The translations under genes were made by a program, and so were the position numbers. Positions 1-10,851 of a stretch of 64,000 nt of DNA are shown piece after piece. The notes beneath the pieces were generated by a model that ran no database searches, had not been told where the DNA came from, and worked only from the letters and a program-made list of their open reading frames with translations. Source of the stretch: Costus lasius (Eukaryota; Streptophyta; Magnoliopsida; Zingiberales; Costaceae). The DNA is taken from assembly GCA_027563935.2 (NCBI GenBank), contig CM050446.2, forward strand, positions 127,922,499 through 127,986,498. Reading direction: 5' to 3'. Each line of letters opens with the position of its first letter. Positions within the stretch are counted from its first letter, which is position 1.

Positions 1-211
1 GACCTTTCAGCAATAAGCAGCAAAATCAAAGAAAACTAAGAAGATAAAATCAAAGGAAGAAGAAGGAAGAAGGGGAAAGAGGAGGCCACAAATCTTATGC
101 TCTCGTATGAGATTTTCAGCCTTTTATTAAGGCTATAAATAATGTTAGTTGGTAACGTTACAAACATTAGCATTAAAAGCTAATATTAAATGTATTTTTT
201 TAATTTTCCTA
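1..211 (-). mobile_element. Decayed copia-like LTR end, reverse orientation
   Basis: Read on the minus strand, an LTR-like start (tgttaggaaaa) follows a purine-rich tract near 211 and runs off the left edge of the window. The same arrangement, purine tract plus tgttagg plus a taatgttagcattaaa-like stretch, occurs in plus orientation at 53380-53460. This is inferred to be the 3' LTR of an old retroelement. No target duplication can be checked because the element leaves the window. Confidence 0.5.
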
Positions 212-1300
212 ACAATCCTCCATAAAATTTAAAAAAATCTGAATATAATTGAACTTAACAAGATGATTAAATGAATTTAAATTGCTGCTCATGCTTATAT
301 CATGCGGTCAGTAAAGTGCACTTAAAGGTTTAACCTTTACTTAGTGAAAATATTTCCATTTGAAGGAAAGATAGTGAAATATTCTTGAACTACTTCACTT
401 TGACCCAGACTTCAACAAATCCACACATGATACAAGGTTTGTCCGATCGCGGGGTTGCGCATTTTTGGTAGTGTGCATGTATCTTCATGAGAGCTTCTGA
501 GGGTTATCTATGTCCTCAGTAGTGGCCGTATATGGACTTTCTCATTTAAGAAATTCCCTACAAGAGATGAGTATAGAGGCTCATCTCATGGTAATTAACC
601 ACTTCAAGAAATTTTTCTTACCTCTACAATAAGAAGCACAAAATGTATCCTCATGAATGGGAGTGTAGAGTATCAACTCTATCACATAAATATATTTTTA
701 TACACCGTAATGTTTTATAATTTTTATTTTTCAAAGTGCTTCCCTGCCAATCAATCAACTTGTTATTACCACATTGAACCTCCTTTAAGGGATTATCATA
801 GAGGTTAGGTTCCCACCGCTGAGAGGCCTATTTTCAGACTAATCTCATTCATATCAATACTGCCAAGATTATAATCTTGAGCAAACTTTTGTCAAGCCAA
901 AAGCATTGTTGTGCTCAGTCTTTATAAAAGAAAGAGCTGCAACTTTCAAACTATTTTATAGACTTTTGTCTAATTTTAACACGACTATTCTTAATTTATT
1001 TTATATACATAAGCTCATTGCTGCTTTAGAATTTTGTTTTAATCTTTAAATCATTTACTCTTAGTTTAAATATCTCATTCTTGAATTTACAGAAAGAAAG
1101 AATTTTTTTTAAAGCAACAAATAGACCTAAATATTTAATTAGGCTTCTCGTTGCTCTTATCATAAAACAAAACCATTTTATTTAAAATTTCCGCCTTTAA
1201 ATTATTTTTCAAAATCATTTTAGTTTTAAGAGAATAATAATTTTTTATTTGCAATGTGACCACCAAATACATCATTATTATGACATATCCCATTTTCATG
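212..1300 (-). repeat. 3' internal region of decayed copia-like element
   Basis: This non-coding AT-rich stretch is, in reverse complement, recognisably similar to 52500-53387. Shared patches include one around aaaatgcgcaac (450-470 and 53130-53150), one around agaagcacaaaatgta (about 640 and 53070), and ttttaagagaataat (about 1223 and 52573). No open frame is convincing. It is taken as the 3' untranslated internal part of the retroelement whose LTR lies at 1-211. Confidence 0.5.
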
Positions 1301-2586
1301 AAATACATAATTTTAATTATGTATATTTAATTGTGTACATTATATTTCTTATGTACAATATTTTCTTTGAATAAAAATTTTCATGTACAATATTTCTCAT
1401 ATCAATATAATTATTAAGTACCTTATGTACATGATCTTCACAATGTCCATGATAAGTATGCATATTATTTTTATCATGCATATTATGATTATTTTGTATA
1501 TTATGCACATGATCACCATTTGCATGTACATCATTTTTATATGTACATTAAGTGTATTTTCAGAATGTATATTATGATAATTATACACTTTATATATTTT
1601 ATATTTTTTAATAACAAATACATTATTTATGCATATTATGACCATTATGTTTTATATTATGTCTATATTTTGCATAATGTCTATAAATATTAGTTTAAAT
1701 ATTTAGATTACACATTATGCTCGTTCTAATTTAGCCTAAACCAAATTCAGTTGATTCAGATGATCAAACCTCATATAATTATAAGTTATACTATAAACTA
1801 GGCAAGCCCTCACATTTAGGATCATTAGCTTAATTTATAAATAACATTACTCTTTTAAAATGAATTTACAAATATTGAGATATAGAAATTTAAATTAAAT
1901 TACATTATAAAGTTTTTTTATTATAAAACAAAACAAAATATGTTTTATTAAAATAGAATTAATTCTATTTAATATAGAATTATTAATCTATTTTAAAAGT
2001 GAATTTATTAAATTATTAATTTATATTTATTTATTTTTATATCTTACCACTTGGAGCTGCTCTTCCAGCATAAGTTTATTTTTCTTTTTTATACTTTTAT
2101 GAGGCCTGTTACTTTATGTAGAGTTAATTAAACTTATAATATATATTTTTTTTAAGTTTTAGCCACAGCAATTTGTGACGGCCACTACATTTTATTATTA
2201 TCATAATTATCATTTACAGTTTAATGGTTTAGCAACTAAGTTTGCCTAAAACATCCGGGTTGAAAACCCGTCTATAATAAAAATTTTATTAATTAACACA
2301 ATTATACATCAATTAACCGCATAAACTTGCAGCAATTAGGGTTAAAAACCTTAATTTTATTAATTAACACAATTTTTAGTAAGCTATTTTCTTTAAGACA
2401 GCAGTTAGATTTATTATTATTAGCTGTTGCTTACAGAACTTTTTTTTATTTGAATTAGCCACTGTTACTTCAGGGCTAATTTATTTTATATCATTATGAA
2501 TGGTTTTTTTACCAGTTATAGACTTTCAAAACATAATGTCTATTTAAACTTTTTTCTTATTTACTTAAACAGTAAAAGTAAATAAT
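1301..2586. other. AT-rich intergenic DNA, no gene seen
   Basis: Very AT-rich sequence with many tatgtaca/tgcatat-type words between 1310 and 1700. The short frames here are low-complexity (Met/Ile/Asn/Tyr rich) and not credible genes. Confidence 0.6.
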
Positions 2587-3774
2587 TTAGGGCATGTTTG
2601 GCCCCGTTTTTAAGCTGATTTTAAGCAGTTTTTAAGCTAAAAGCAGATAAAAAACTGTTTGGTAATGAAAAGTAGAAGTAGAAAAAAGCAGAAGTTGAGA
2701 AAGCTATAATTTGATGCTTTTACAGCATTTACTTTTTTGAAAAAGCAATTTATATGATTTTGTTTAAAATTTTAAGTATTATTATTTTAAATAATTTAAA
2801 ATTTAATATTAAAAAAATAAAAATATAATATTATTTTAAATAATTTAAAATAATATATTTATTTATTATTTTAAATAATTTAAAATAATATATTTATTTA
2901 TTATTTTAAATTTTGATAGCAATTAAAAAGTTATTAATAAAATATTTTATAAATTTTGACAGCACAACATAGTTATTGACAGTGAGACCAAATATACCCT
3001 TAATATGTTAAGAATAAAATAATTTTGAATATAGAAATATTATAACCAAAAGTAACAGTATAACAGTGCGTTTAAGGAGATAGCAATTACAATTTTTTTC
3101 CTAACCAATTAAGACAATTAACAGAAAATTCAATGTCAATTACGAAGAGAATAAAATTGCTCCACGGTTCAATTAAGACGATTGAAAATATAATAAAGAA
3201 TCAATTCTAATTAGGTAATTAAGGTATTTTAAGACAATATCATATTCGTTCATAATTTATATTTAATTTAACAACAGAAATATAATTCATTAAAATATTA
3301 CTATAAAATAATATTGCAGCACACAGAAGTGTTTTTTTCTTGTCGCTACTTGTACAACGGCGGCATCTTACCGTGTATTTTTTATAGTATTTTTTTATTT
3401 ATATAAACAGTAAATAATAAACAGTAAAATTTTATTTAAAATATAATAGATTAAAAATATTTTCACTTTGCCTAAAATTTTATCTAGACATTTATTTAAA
3501 TAAAAAAATAAAATTTATAAAGGATTAAAATTTTAATATGCAAATAAGTAAAAAAAATAAAAATAAAATTTATATGCGTGTTATGATTTGTCCTCAAGTG
3601 AAAGTTTGGACTCTCGGTTAAATCCTAATTAAACACGATATAATCGAATATTATTCTTCTATATATACGACCGTGGAAAAAAAAGAAAAAGATAAAATTG
3701 GAAGAGAGGCGGGTGTCCGTTCGTTCGTGATGCAGACAACGAGACGCAATGGTCGGGAAGAAGAAATACAAACG
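2587..3774. other. AT-rich stretch starting with a MITE-like end
   Basis: The sequence from about 2587 (gggcatgtttggcc, then repeated aagctgattttaagc-like words and a ctgtttggtaatg word) resembles the end of hAT-type MITEs common in plants. No partner terminal repeat or target duplication was identified. A short direct duplication of a taatttaaaataatatattt-like segment occurs at 2830-2910. The remainder is AT-rich with no gene. Confidence 0.35.
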
Positions 3775-4975
3775 GCCTGTTTCAGAAGAGGGAAACAAAG
3801 AGGGAAAGGAAAGAAATAGAATTCTTTCCTTCTATTTCCCTAGTTTCAGAAGAAGGAAATAGACAAAGGAAAGGAAACATTTCCTTTCCTTTCTCCCCAA
3901 AACGGATCCCTCGAAAAGAGACGGAAATCTCATTTCCGTCCCTCGCTCCAAAAACAAAAATCGCCTCTCCCTTTCGTCCAAGCCGCCCTCTTGCCGATCG
4001 CCGCCCCTTCGCCTCCGACTGGCGCGGACGCCTCCGACTGGCGTCCGACCCCTTCCGACGCCTTCGACTGGCGCGGACGCCTCCGAGGCCTTTCATGATT
4101 CGGGTGCTGTGGCGACTGGAGCGGCGGCTGGCAGCGTCAGTGAAGCCTTCAGTTGGGTCTGACGACGGCAGATCTGGTCGTCGGGCGGAGAAGCTGATTT
4201 TAGGGTCTGCGTCGCCTGCAAGCGCGGCGGAGCAACGACCGCGAGCCGATTTGGGGCGCAATGCATCGGGTGGCCTCCGACTGGTGCGGACGATCTTCCA
4301 CGACGCCTCCGCCTGGGAGCCGTCCCTCGCTCCAAAAACAAAAATCGCCTCTCCCTTTCGTCCAAGCCGCCCCCTCGCCGATCGCCGCCCCTTCGCCTCC
4401 GACTGGCGTCCGACCCCTTCCGACGCCTTCGACTGGCGCGGACGCCTCCGAGGCCTTTCATGATTCGGGTGTTGTGGCGACTGGAGCGGCGGCTGGCAGC
4501 GTTAGTGAAGCCTTCAGTTGGGTCTGACGACGGCAGAACGGGTCGTCGGGCGGAGAAGCTGATTTTAGGGTCTGCGTCGCCTGCAAGCGCGGCGGAGCCA
4601 CGACCGCGAGCCGATTTGGGGCGCAATGCATCGGGTGGCCTCCGACTGGTGCGGACGATCTTCCACGACGCCTCCGCCTGGGAGAGGCCGAGTGGAAGGA
4701 GGTGGCGCCCCGATCTTCCACGACACCTCTCGCCTGAAGCTGGGGTCGCCTGACGAGAAGGGGAAGCGATGCCGTGAGATGTCAAACGACGAAGGGGAAG
4801 CGATGATTTTGGTTAATTTTGACTTAGTCAACTAAGCTGAAACTAGTCAAAATTTTTCTATCCTTCCATCGAAACAGGAGGCCTAGAAGAGAAAGGAATT
4901 ATTTCCTTTCTTTCTTATTTCCTTTCTCTTATTGTTTCCTTTCTCTTCTGATTTCTTTCCTTTCTCCGAAACAGA
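3775..4975. mobile_element. GC-rich element with purine-rich inverted ends, candidate non-autonomous transposon
   Basis: The left end reads ctgtttcagaagaggg and continues with gggaaaggaaagaaat. The right end in reverse complement reads ctgtttcggagaaagg and continues in the same style, giving imperfect inverted termini. Between them lies an island of high GC and CpG content (about 3950-4760) in otherwise AT-rich DNA. This is the layout of a small transposon that has captured gene DNA, as in Pack-MULEs. No clear target duplication was found, so class is uncertain. Frames inside are Arg/Ser/Pro/Ala-rich in all phases, as expected from GC-rich DNA, and none is called as a gene. Confidence 0.4.
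3945..4690. repeat. Two-unit tandem duplication, about 365-384 bp
   Basis: Two successive copies share the words tcgcctctccctttcgtcc (3961 and 4345) and atgattcgggtg (4095 and 4460). The offset changes from 384 to 365 because the first copy carries an extra segment of about 19 bp. Few differences are visible between the copies, so the duplication is recent relative to the surrounding DNA. Confidence 0.85.
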
Positions 4976-5029
4976 CTGAAAGGGAAGAGAAGCTTCTCAT
5001 GGGCGAAAACAAGCTAGTTCTACTGGAGC

Positions 5030-5410
5030 ATTTGGCCTGTGAAGGGACCCTTTACTTGGCTTGTGGAGAAGAATCTTAATTTTGGGGTCCAAATAGGTTT
5101 TTTTTAAAAAAATAAAAAATCCTACAATAATCTACTCATCGAGATCTATCCAACGGTATCAAAATCGTCGCGATCCAAATCTTCTACGAGGAGAAAAAAA
5201 ATCAAAAAGTTTAGTAGAATTTATGGTAAATTATATTTTATCATAATTCCTGAATTTTTTTTTTCATCGTACAAGATTTGGATTGAGATGATTATGATAT
5301 TGTTGAATAGATCTCGATGAATAAATTATCAAGATATTATTTATTTATTTTTTTAAATTTAAAAAGATTCAAAAAAATTTAAATCTTTCTGCACAAGGTA
5401 AAAAGAAGAT
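5030..5410. mobile_element. Foldback MITE upstream of exo1
   Basis: The left arm carries catcgagatctatccaac and gatccaaatcttctacga. The right arm carries their approximate complements (cgtacaagatttggat and gaatagatctcgatga), so the segment folds on itself. The core word (a)tctatccaa(c/t)ggtat also occurs in the foldback elements at 21511-21941 and 30469-30967, indicating one family. Confidence 0.5.
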
Positions 5411-5748
5411 CTCTTCCCGGGACTTTTTTTCTACTGGAAGCAGCACGGGCGCACAGTAATAGACATGGGGAAGGAAACTCGACCAGACAGCATCGTCTCA
5501 TCAAATCAAGTTATTTAATTTTATTTTTATTTCTTCTTTTGTCCGTATTGATCACGGACGTAACAAGAGCAGATTCCCGCATGCGTTTTGCTGAATCATC
5601 CGAAATCCCTGGACACGCACACGATTACGCAATAAGGAAAGGAGATCGGCGAATCGTCCATCAGACAGCACACAAGGACACCCAATAGGAAAGGAGATCG
5701 GCGAATCGATTGATTCTTTTGAGCAAGAACACTCCACGAATTCCTGTC

Positions 5749-5755
5749 TATAAAT
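5749..5755 (+). promoter_or_regulatory. TATA box of exo1
   Basis: TATAAAT lies 54 bp upstream of the exo1 ATG. An identical box in the same context precedes exo2. Just upstream (about 5628-5708) a segment containing aaaggagatcggcgaatcg is present twice, a short duplication not seen in exo2. Confidence 0.7.
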
Positions 5756-5808
5756 TGCAGTCTGGTGGAGGCACAGCGCCAGGCTGTCATTGAGTCTACC
5801 TTGCAAAG

Positions 5809-6438
5809 ATGAGCAGGTACTCTAACCACAGACGTACGTTTCTGCCATCCACACCCCTTCACACCGTCGTCTTCGCCGGAGAATGCATAGAGACTACGGT
5901 GACCAGCGACCCCGAATCGGCCAAAGACTGGGTTAACCGAGTGCGCCGCCGATTCTGTACACCGATGCTCGTCGGCCTCGACTGCGAATGGAAGCCGAAC
6001 CGCATCGCCGGCGCGCTGCCGAACAAGGTAGCCATCCTCCAGCTGTGCGTTGAAAACCATTGCCTCGTTCTGCAGCTCTTTCACATGAGCTCGGTTCCGC
6101 CATGCATTACGCGTTTCCTCGGGGATCCGAACGTGACCTTCGTCGGCATGGGGGTTGATCAGGACATCGCTAAGCTCGAATTCGACTATGGGCTGTCCTG
6201 CTGCAACTCTACTGACTTGGAGGAGCACTGCAAGGCGTATATCGGCAACAACCAACGGCTGTGCTGGGGGCTCAAAGGCTACGCCCTGCACATTCTGGGG
6301 CTTCGCATGGAGAAGCCGCGGCATATCACGATGAGCAATTGGGAGGCGATGGTGCTGTCGTCGGAGCAGATTCGGTACGCTTGTATCGATGCCTACGTCT
6401 CCTTCAGGTTGGCAAGCGAAGTGCTCGGGGGATATTAG
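5809..6438 (+). CDS. Werner-type 3'-5' exonuclease (exo1), intronless
   Basis: This 209-residue protein is a single exonuclease domain of the DnaQ-like DEDDy superfamily, as in the exonuclease part of Werner helicase and the small plant WRN-exonuclease-like proteins. Visible motifs are Exo I VGLDCEWKPN (D58, E60), Exo II FVGMGVDQDIAKLE (D119) and Exo III YACIDAYVSFRL (Y190, D194). All four acidic residues and the tyrosine are present, so two-metal hydrolysis of DNA or RNA 3' ends is plausible. No helicase domain or signal peptide is seen. A TATA box 54 bp upstream supports the ATG. The gene is intronless and GC-rich. It has a near-identical paralogue at 10222-10851 and a broken one at 25654-26202. 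The biological substrate is unknown. Confidence 0.9.
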   Translation: MSRYSNHRRTFLPSTPLHTVVFAGECIETTVTSDPESAKDWVNRVRRRFCTPMLVGLDCEWKPNRIAGALPNKVAILQLCVENHCLVLQLFHMSSVPPCITRFLGDPNVTFVGMGVDQDIAKLEFDYGLSCCNSTDLEEHCKAYIGNNQRLCWGLKGYALHILGLRMEKPRHITMSNWEAMVLSSEQIRYACIDAYVSFRLASEVLGGY

Positions 6439-7440
6439 GGATGTCGGTCTGCTTCCCTGCAGTGCGATGCTTATGCTTGTTTTACTTAAATATAATGGGC
6501 GTTCACGGATCATGAATTAGCCTTTGCAATTTTTTGCTTGTGTTACGGAGCGTTGTGAAATTTAGAATATCCGACTGACTGAACTGTTGCCTTAACTGAT
6601 CCTTGCTAGCAAAAATACTGAGGCTGCGTATCCCCTCAGCATACAGGTGCGGCGAACATATTTTTAAAAGCTAGGTCATTTGGATGATAGATTTTTTATT
6701 TTGAATCGAGATTAATAAAATTAGGTTTTTTTAATTCTAATTGCCGCCAGATCCAACGGCTATGAAGTAAATAAAAAAATTATTGTTTACTAAAAAGTTA
6801 GTGTATTATTTAATTAAAAAAAATTCATATTATAGATAATATATTCTATCTTATTAGTATTTATATTACCATTAATGAATGTGTAATTGTTTAATTGTAA
6901 TCTAGTAATTACTAATTATGATAATTTCAATTTTAACTTTAATTTCAATTCCAAATAATTGCGTACTGCTTTGATAGATTAATCAAAGTCGTAATTGAAC
7001 AAATATTTTTTTTAAAAAAGTTACCTTATTAAATTAAAAAAATTTAAAATATTTTAAAGGTATGTAATAATAATAAAATTATTATTATGACAATAATTAA
7101 TTTTGTAATTTGTTACAATAGTTCATTATAACAGTAATTAATTTATTCTTACTAAATTATTAATTTTTTAATAAAATAAATTAATTTAGGATTTATGCAT
7201 GTTAAAAACATGTAACTATATTATTATTCTATTGGTAACTAATTTGGCATTACTGTTTTAATCAACATAAAATAGTATAAATATAAATGTTACAGCTATT
7301 GTTATGCTCTAATTTCGACTAGATTGGGGTCAAACTCACCCACACGCCTTAATTTACAAATTTATTATTTTATGACCATACCTTTAAATATAGGTACAAA
7401 TGAAATTTTAGACCTACACGAATAATATACTCTATCTCTC
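6439..7440. other. Exo1 downstream sequence, no gene
   Basis: The first 100 bp (to about 6540) match the sequence after exo2 and exo3, so they are probably 3' UTR. From about 6560 the sequence differs from the other copies and is AT-rich up to the shared block starting near 7440. No gene is seen. Confidence 0.6.
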
Positions 7441-8742
7441 GCTTTCTCTGCCTGCGGAAGAACACACACAAATTGACAAGAGGCAAAGTGGATGTCATAT
7501 TTTTAGCATAAAGCATGCAAACAATGTAGCTGCACCAAAAGTTAAATTACAATATCAGATCAGCGGACACATCTCCTGTTCCAGATGCAAGCTTCCAAAC
7601 TTGAAGATAAGGAGTGGCGTAGGCATTCAAAAGTGATTTCCCTTGGTGTCATCCTTGTCTCCTTGTAGCTGCACCAAAAGTTGAATTACCATCATTCCAT
7701 ATGAAGAAAGAGTGGTATCTTTTCACAGGGGAAGAGAATCCTAATATCTTGCATAAATTGAATGGAAAAATACTGAAATAAAATATACCAGATTTTATAA
7801 TACTGTGAATTCAATCGGAGTGAGCCGATGGGAACCAAACTAAAAACCTCATAAGAACCTTACACCTTAATCAGGGACCACACCTATATATATAAAAAAA
7901 CCTAATAAACATAATTACTTATCAGGGACCACACCTATATATAGAAAAAACTTAATAAACATAATTACTAATCAGTCTATCAAAAATAAAGACAATTGTA
8001 CCTCTTGGGATTCTATACAATAAAAAAGTCCTACATGGTGCATAGTCCATGTAGATTATAACAACAAACCTTTGCAGATTGCAGGGTGAAGAGGTTTTTT
8101 TGATCGATCAAAGCGCGAGACGAGGAAGAACCAAATGAGTTAGCCTCCCGAGGATCTCACTCGCTTCAGGCTGAAGGAAAAAAAAAGGTGCGAGTAGCGA
8201 TCAAGACAAAAAAGGTCAAACTCGAGGATCGTGGAAATAAGAACTTTCCAGAAAGGGCTGAAGTCCAACTTAAATTCAACCAACTATTGGATTTTGAAGG
8301 AAGAACAAATCAAATTTATCCAGGGAAACAATTGAGGTGAGGCGGCCTATATTTACTCCACAAAATCATCGTAATCGTGAATATTTTAACGCATTGCAGC
8401 TGGGGACCTGAGGATTGACCTTGTGATCCATCCACGAGTTTAATGGTGAAATTTAGAGCAATTAAGGATAGTTTATTTTGCTTCTTTTAGCTCAGTGCTA
8501 TCTAATAATTAGATTATCCTTGAGCACGTTGACCAACTAAGGACTCAAAAAGGTCAACGACATCTGCAGCGTGGCTCGTGTGCCTCATTTTTTTCATCTA
8601 AATGGCATTAAAACAGTTGAGACGAAGAACTAGTAAATGTAGAGAAGCTACTTTATTTAATAGATAAGACTGATTATCATGGATAACATCTTTTGTTGCA
8701 GAAGTAGCTCAATTGATTACATAGCCTTGTTCCAGAAGTTGC
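7441..8742. repeat. Exo-to-GRP-A spacer block, copy 1
   Basis: This segment recurs at 11100-12085, 26455-27286 and 53780-54695 with indels. Landmarks are the dispersed motif acaaattgacaagaggcaaa (about 7469), gcaccaaaagttgaattac, a region around gatcgatcaaagcgcgagac (8102), an inverted W-box pair (8529-8557) and the minus-strand AATAAA of the GRP-A unit near 8650. Two short direct copies of tcagggaccacacctatata lie at 7872 and 7921. No gene was recognised inside. Confidence 0.7.
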
Positions 8743-8907
8743 TCACTTCCCACTCTTGCCACCCTGGTGAAGACCAGAGAAGTAACCCTGGGGGTTACTC
8801 TCAAACCCTTCACGTGATATGTAGCCTTCGCCGCCGGGAGCCTTCATCACTGCACCACCGCCGCTGCCGGCACCTCCACCACCACTGATTCCTGGTGCCT
8901 TCTCCAT
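8743..8907 (-). pseudogene. Glycine-rich protein GRP-A, N-terminus replaced
   Basis: A 54-codon frame opens with MEKAPG and keeps the family C-terminal signature (MKAPGGEGYISREGFE, then NPQGYFSGLHQGGKSGK). It lacks the first 30 or so residues of the intact GRP-A at 54696-54941. At 8908 the sequence jumps into about 190 bp that resemble the far upstream flank (compare 9490-9580 and 28507-28640). The normal leader and TATA box resume near 9105. The frame could still make a short protein from the internal ATG, but the original start and 5' leader context are lost. Confidence 0.6.
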
Positions 8908-9720
8908 GAGTGTTTATCAGAATTTCTTATTCACCTGCAATCAAGAACTAATCCGAAGTGAATGAATGGATTAAAGATATTAATTAAAGAGTGAAAGGAT
9001 TGGATAAGGTTTCACGGGGTGGTATTGAAGTTATATTATTATGCTATTGGCAACTGCCTTGGCATTACTGTTTTAATCAATTATAATACTGTAATCAATT
9101 TATTATACAAAAGTCAAGCCTGCTTGTAGTCGATAATCAAACTTTGGAATCCCTGAAGAATGCTGCTGATTTTGCTCTATTTATAGAGAGCTGAGGCATA
9201 AAGATGGTGCAGTATCCAGCCGGCTTTGGAAATACAAGTGCAGTGATTTGAGACGTTGAAAGTTGAAATCGCCGGTCAAGGATTTGATGATCTTGAGAAG
9301 ATCAAACGACGATAGCTCGAGAATAGAAATCTTTGGAAGGAGTGTTCCTCATAAAGGCTGAGCATTTTGATCCTGCAGATTTTGATTCGGATCATCTGAC
9401 TAGAACTGAGAAAAAGATTAAAATTACACATATTTTCTATTTTGATCATTCGGCTCAATTAGAGATGTAAATTGTTACCGTGTCCGAGAATTAATTCCAA
9501 GTAAATTAAGGAATTAAAGTTATTAATAAAAAGTCAAAGCATTAGGAAGTTTTCACGGGGTGGTATTGAAGTTGTATTATCATATGATTTTCAAAAATAC
9601 ATGTATATTTTTTGAAATTAAGTTTTTAATATAATATATGAAAAATATAGCAATTAATAATACCTTTAATTTGGCACATTATATATAACATAATTTTGAC
9701 TCTGGTTTTAATATAGCAAT
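8908..9720. other. GRP-A upstream flank with inserted segment
   Basis: Positions 8910-9100 are a misplaced piece of flank that separates the coding remnant from its promoter. From 9105 the sequence is nearly identical to 54955-55560 and includes the minus-strand TATA box (9178-9185, tatttata on plus). The remainder is AT-rich with no gene. Confidence 0.65.
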
Positions 9721-10161
9721 TAATAATACCTTTAATTTTGAAATCAAGTTACTTAATTTTATTTTTATTTCTTCTTTCGTCCGTATTCATCACGGACGTA
9801 ACAAGAGCAGATTCCCGTATGCGTTTTGTTGAATAATCCGAAATCCCCGGACACGCACACGATTACGCAATAAGGAAAAAAGATCGATGAATCGTCAGGA
9901 CACCCAATACACACATTTGTTGGTAATTGATAACAAACATTCTATGAATATGAATTCAGTACATGGCAAATTCTTTGCATTAAGTTTCTCATTTTTTGCG
10001 TTAATTACATACTTTATTAATATGATGTACATATATATGTTTGCTTCAGACGATTCAGATTCCCCCAATGCCAGCCTTTGCATTCTCCAAGACCAGATTT
10101 AATGTGTCAGAGAGTGAGTCGATTGATTCTTTTGAGCAACAACACTCCACGAATTCCTGTC
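9721..10161. other. Exo2 upstream region
   Basis: Positions 9755-9905 match the exo1 upstream region (5510-5690). A unique AT-rich insertion at about 9906-10115 then precedes the shared proximal promoter. Exo1 and exo2 therefore share core promoter and distal flank but differ between them. No gene is seen. Confidence 0.6.
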
Positions 10162-10168
10162 TATAAAT
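10162..10168 (+). promoter_or_regulatory. TATA box of exo2
   Basis: TATAAAT lies 54 bp upstream of the exo2 ATG, the same spacing as exo1, within a nearly identical proximal promoter. Confidence 0.7.
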
Positions 10169-10221
10169 TGCTGTCTGGTGGAGGCACAGCGCCAGGCTGC
10201 CATTGAGTCTATCTTGCAAAG

Positions 10222-10851
10222 ATGAGCAGTCACTCGAACCACAGACGTACTTTGCTGTCATCCACATCCCTTCACACCGTCATCTTCGACGGAGAATGCA
10301 TACAGACAATGGTGACCAGCGACCCCGAATCGGCCAAAGAATGGGTTGACCGAGTGCGCCGCCGATTCTCTACACCGATGCTCGTCGGCCTCGACTGCGA
10401 ATGGAAGCCGAACCGCATCGCCGGCGCGCTGCCGAACAAGGTAGCCATCCTCCAGCTGTGCGTTGAAAACCATTGCCTCGTCCTGCAGCTCTTTCACATG
10501 AGCTCGGTTCCGCCATGCATTACGCGTTTCCTCGGGGATCCGAACGTGACCTTCGTCGGCATGGGGGTTGATCAGGACATCGCTAAGCTCGAATTCAACT
10601 ATGGGCTGTCCTGCTGCAACTCTACTGACTTGGAGGAGCACTGCAAGGCGTATATCGGCAACAACCAACGGCTGCGCTTGGGGCTCAAAGGCTACGCCCT
10701 GCACATTCTGGGGCTTCGCATGGAGAAGCCGCGGCATATCACGATGAGCAATTGGGAGGCGATGGTGCTGTCGTCGGAGCAGATTCGGTACGCTTGTATC
10801 GATGCCTACGTCTCCTTCAGGTTGGCAAGCGAAGTGCTCGGGGGATATTAG
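10222..10851 (+). CDS. Werner-type 3'-5' exonuclease (exo2), intronless
   Basis: This 209-residue paralogue of exo1 has the complete DEDDy set: D58 and E60 (LDCEWKPN), D119 (VDQDIAKLE), Y190 and D194 (YACIDAY). By eye 15 residues differ from exo1. Twelve fall in the first 50 residues and only three later (D126N, C152R, W153L), so the two genes are almost identical through the catalytic domain but diverged at the N-terminus. None of the changes hits a catalytic residue. The gene has its own TATA box and looks functional. Role and substrate are not known from sequence. Confidence 0.9.
   Translation: MSSHSNHRRTLLSSTSLHTVIFDGECIQTMVTSDPESAKEWVDRVRRRFSTPMLVGLDCEWKPNRIAGALPNKVAILQLCVENHCLVLQLFHMSSVPPCITRFLGDPNVTFVGMGVDQDIAKLEFNYGLSCCNSTDLEEHCKAYIGNNQRLRLGLKGYALHILGLRMEKPRHITMSNWEAMVLSSEQIRYACIDAYVSFRLASEVLGGY

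Noticed and set aside
1317..1645. Met/Ile/Tyr-rich frames near the left edge
   Set aside because: Low-complexity AT-rich sequence with repeated atgtacat/tgcatat words. No family resemblance.
5596..6513. A 305-codon minus-strand open frame opposite exo1, with shorter equivalents opposite exo2 and exo3
   Set aside because: It mirrors the high-GC3 exonuclease frame. Its length varies between copies and it has no recognisable domain, while the plus strand has all catalytic motifs, so it is a shadow.
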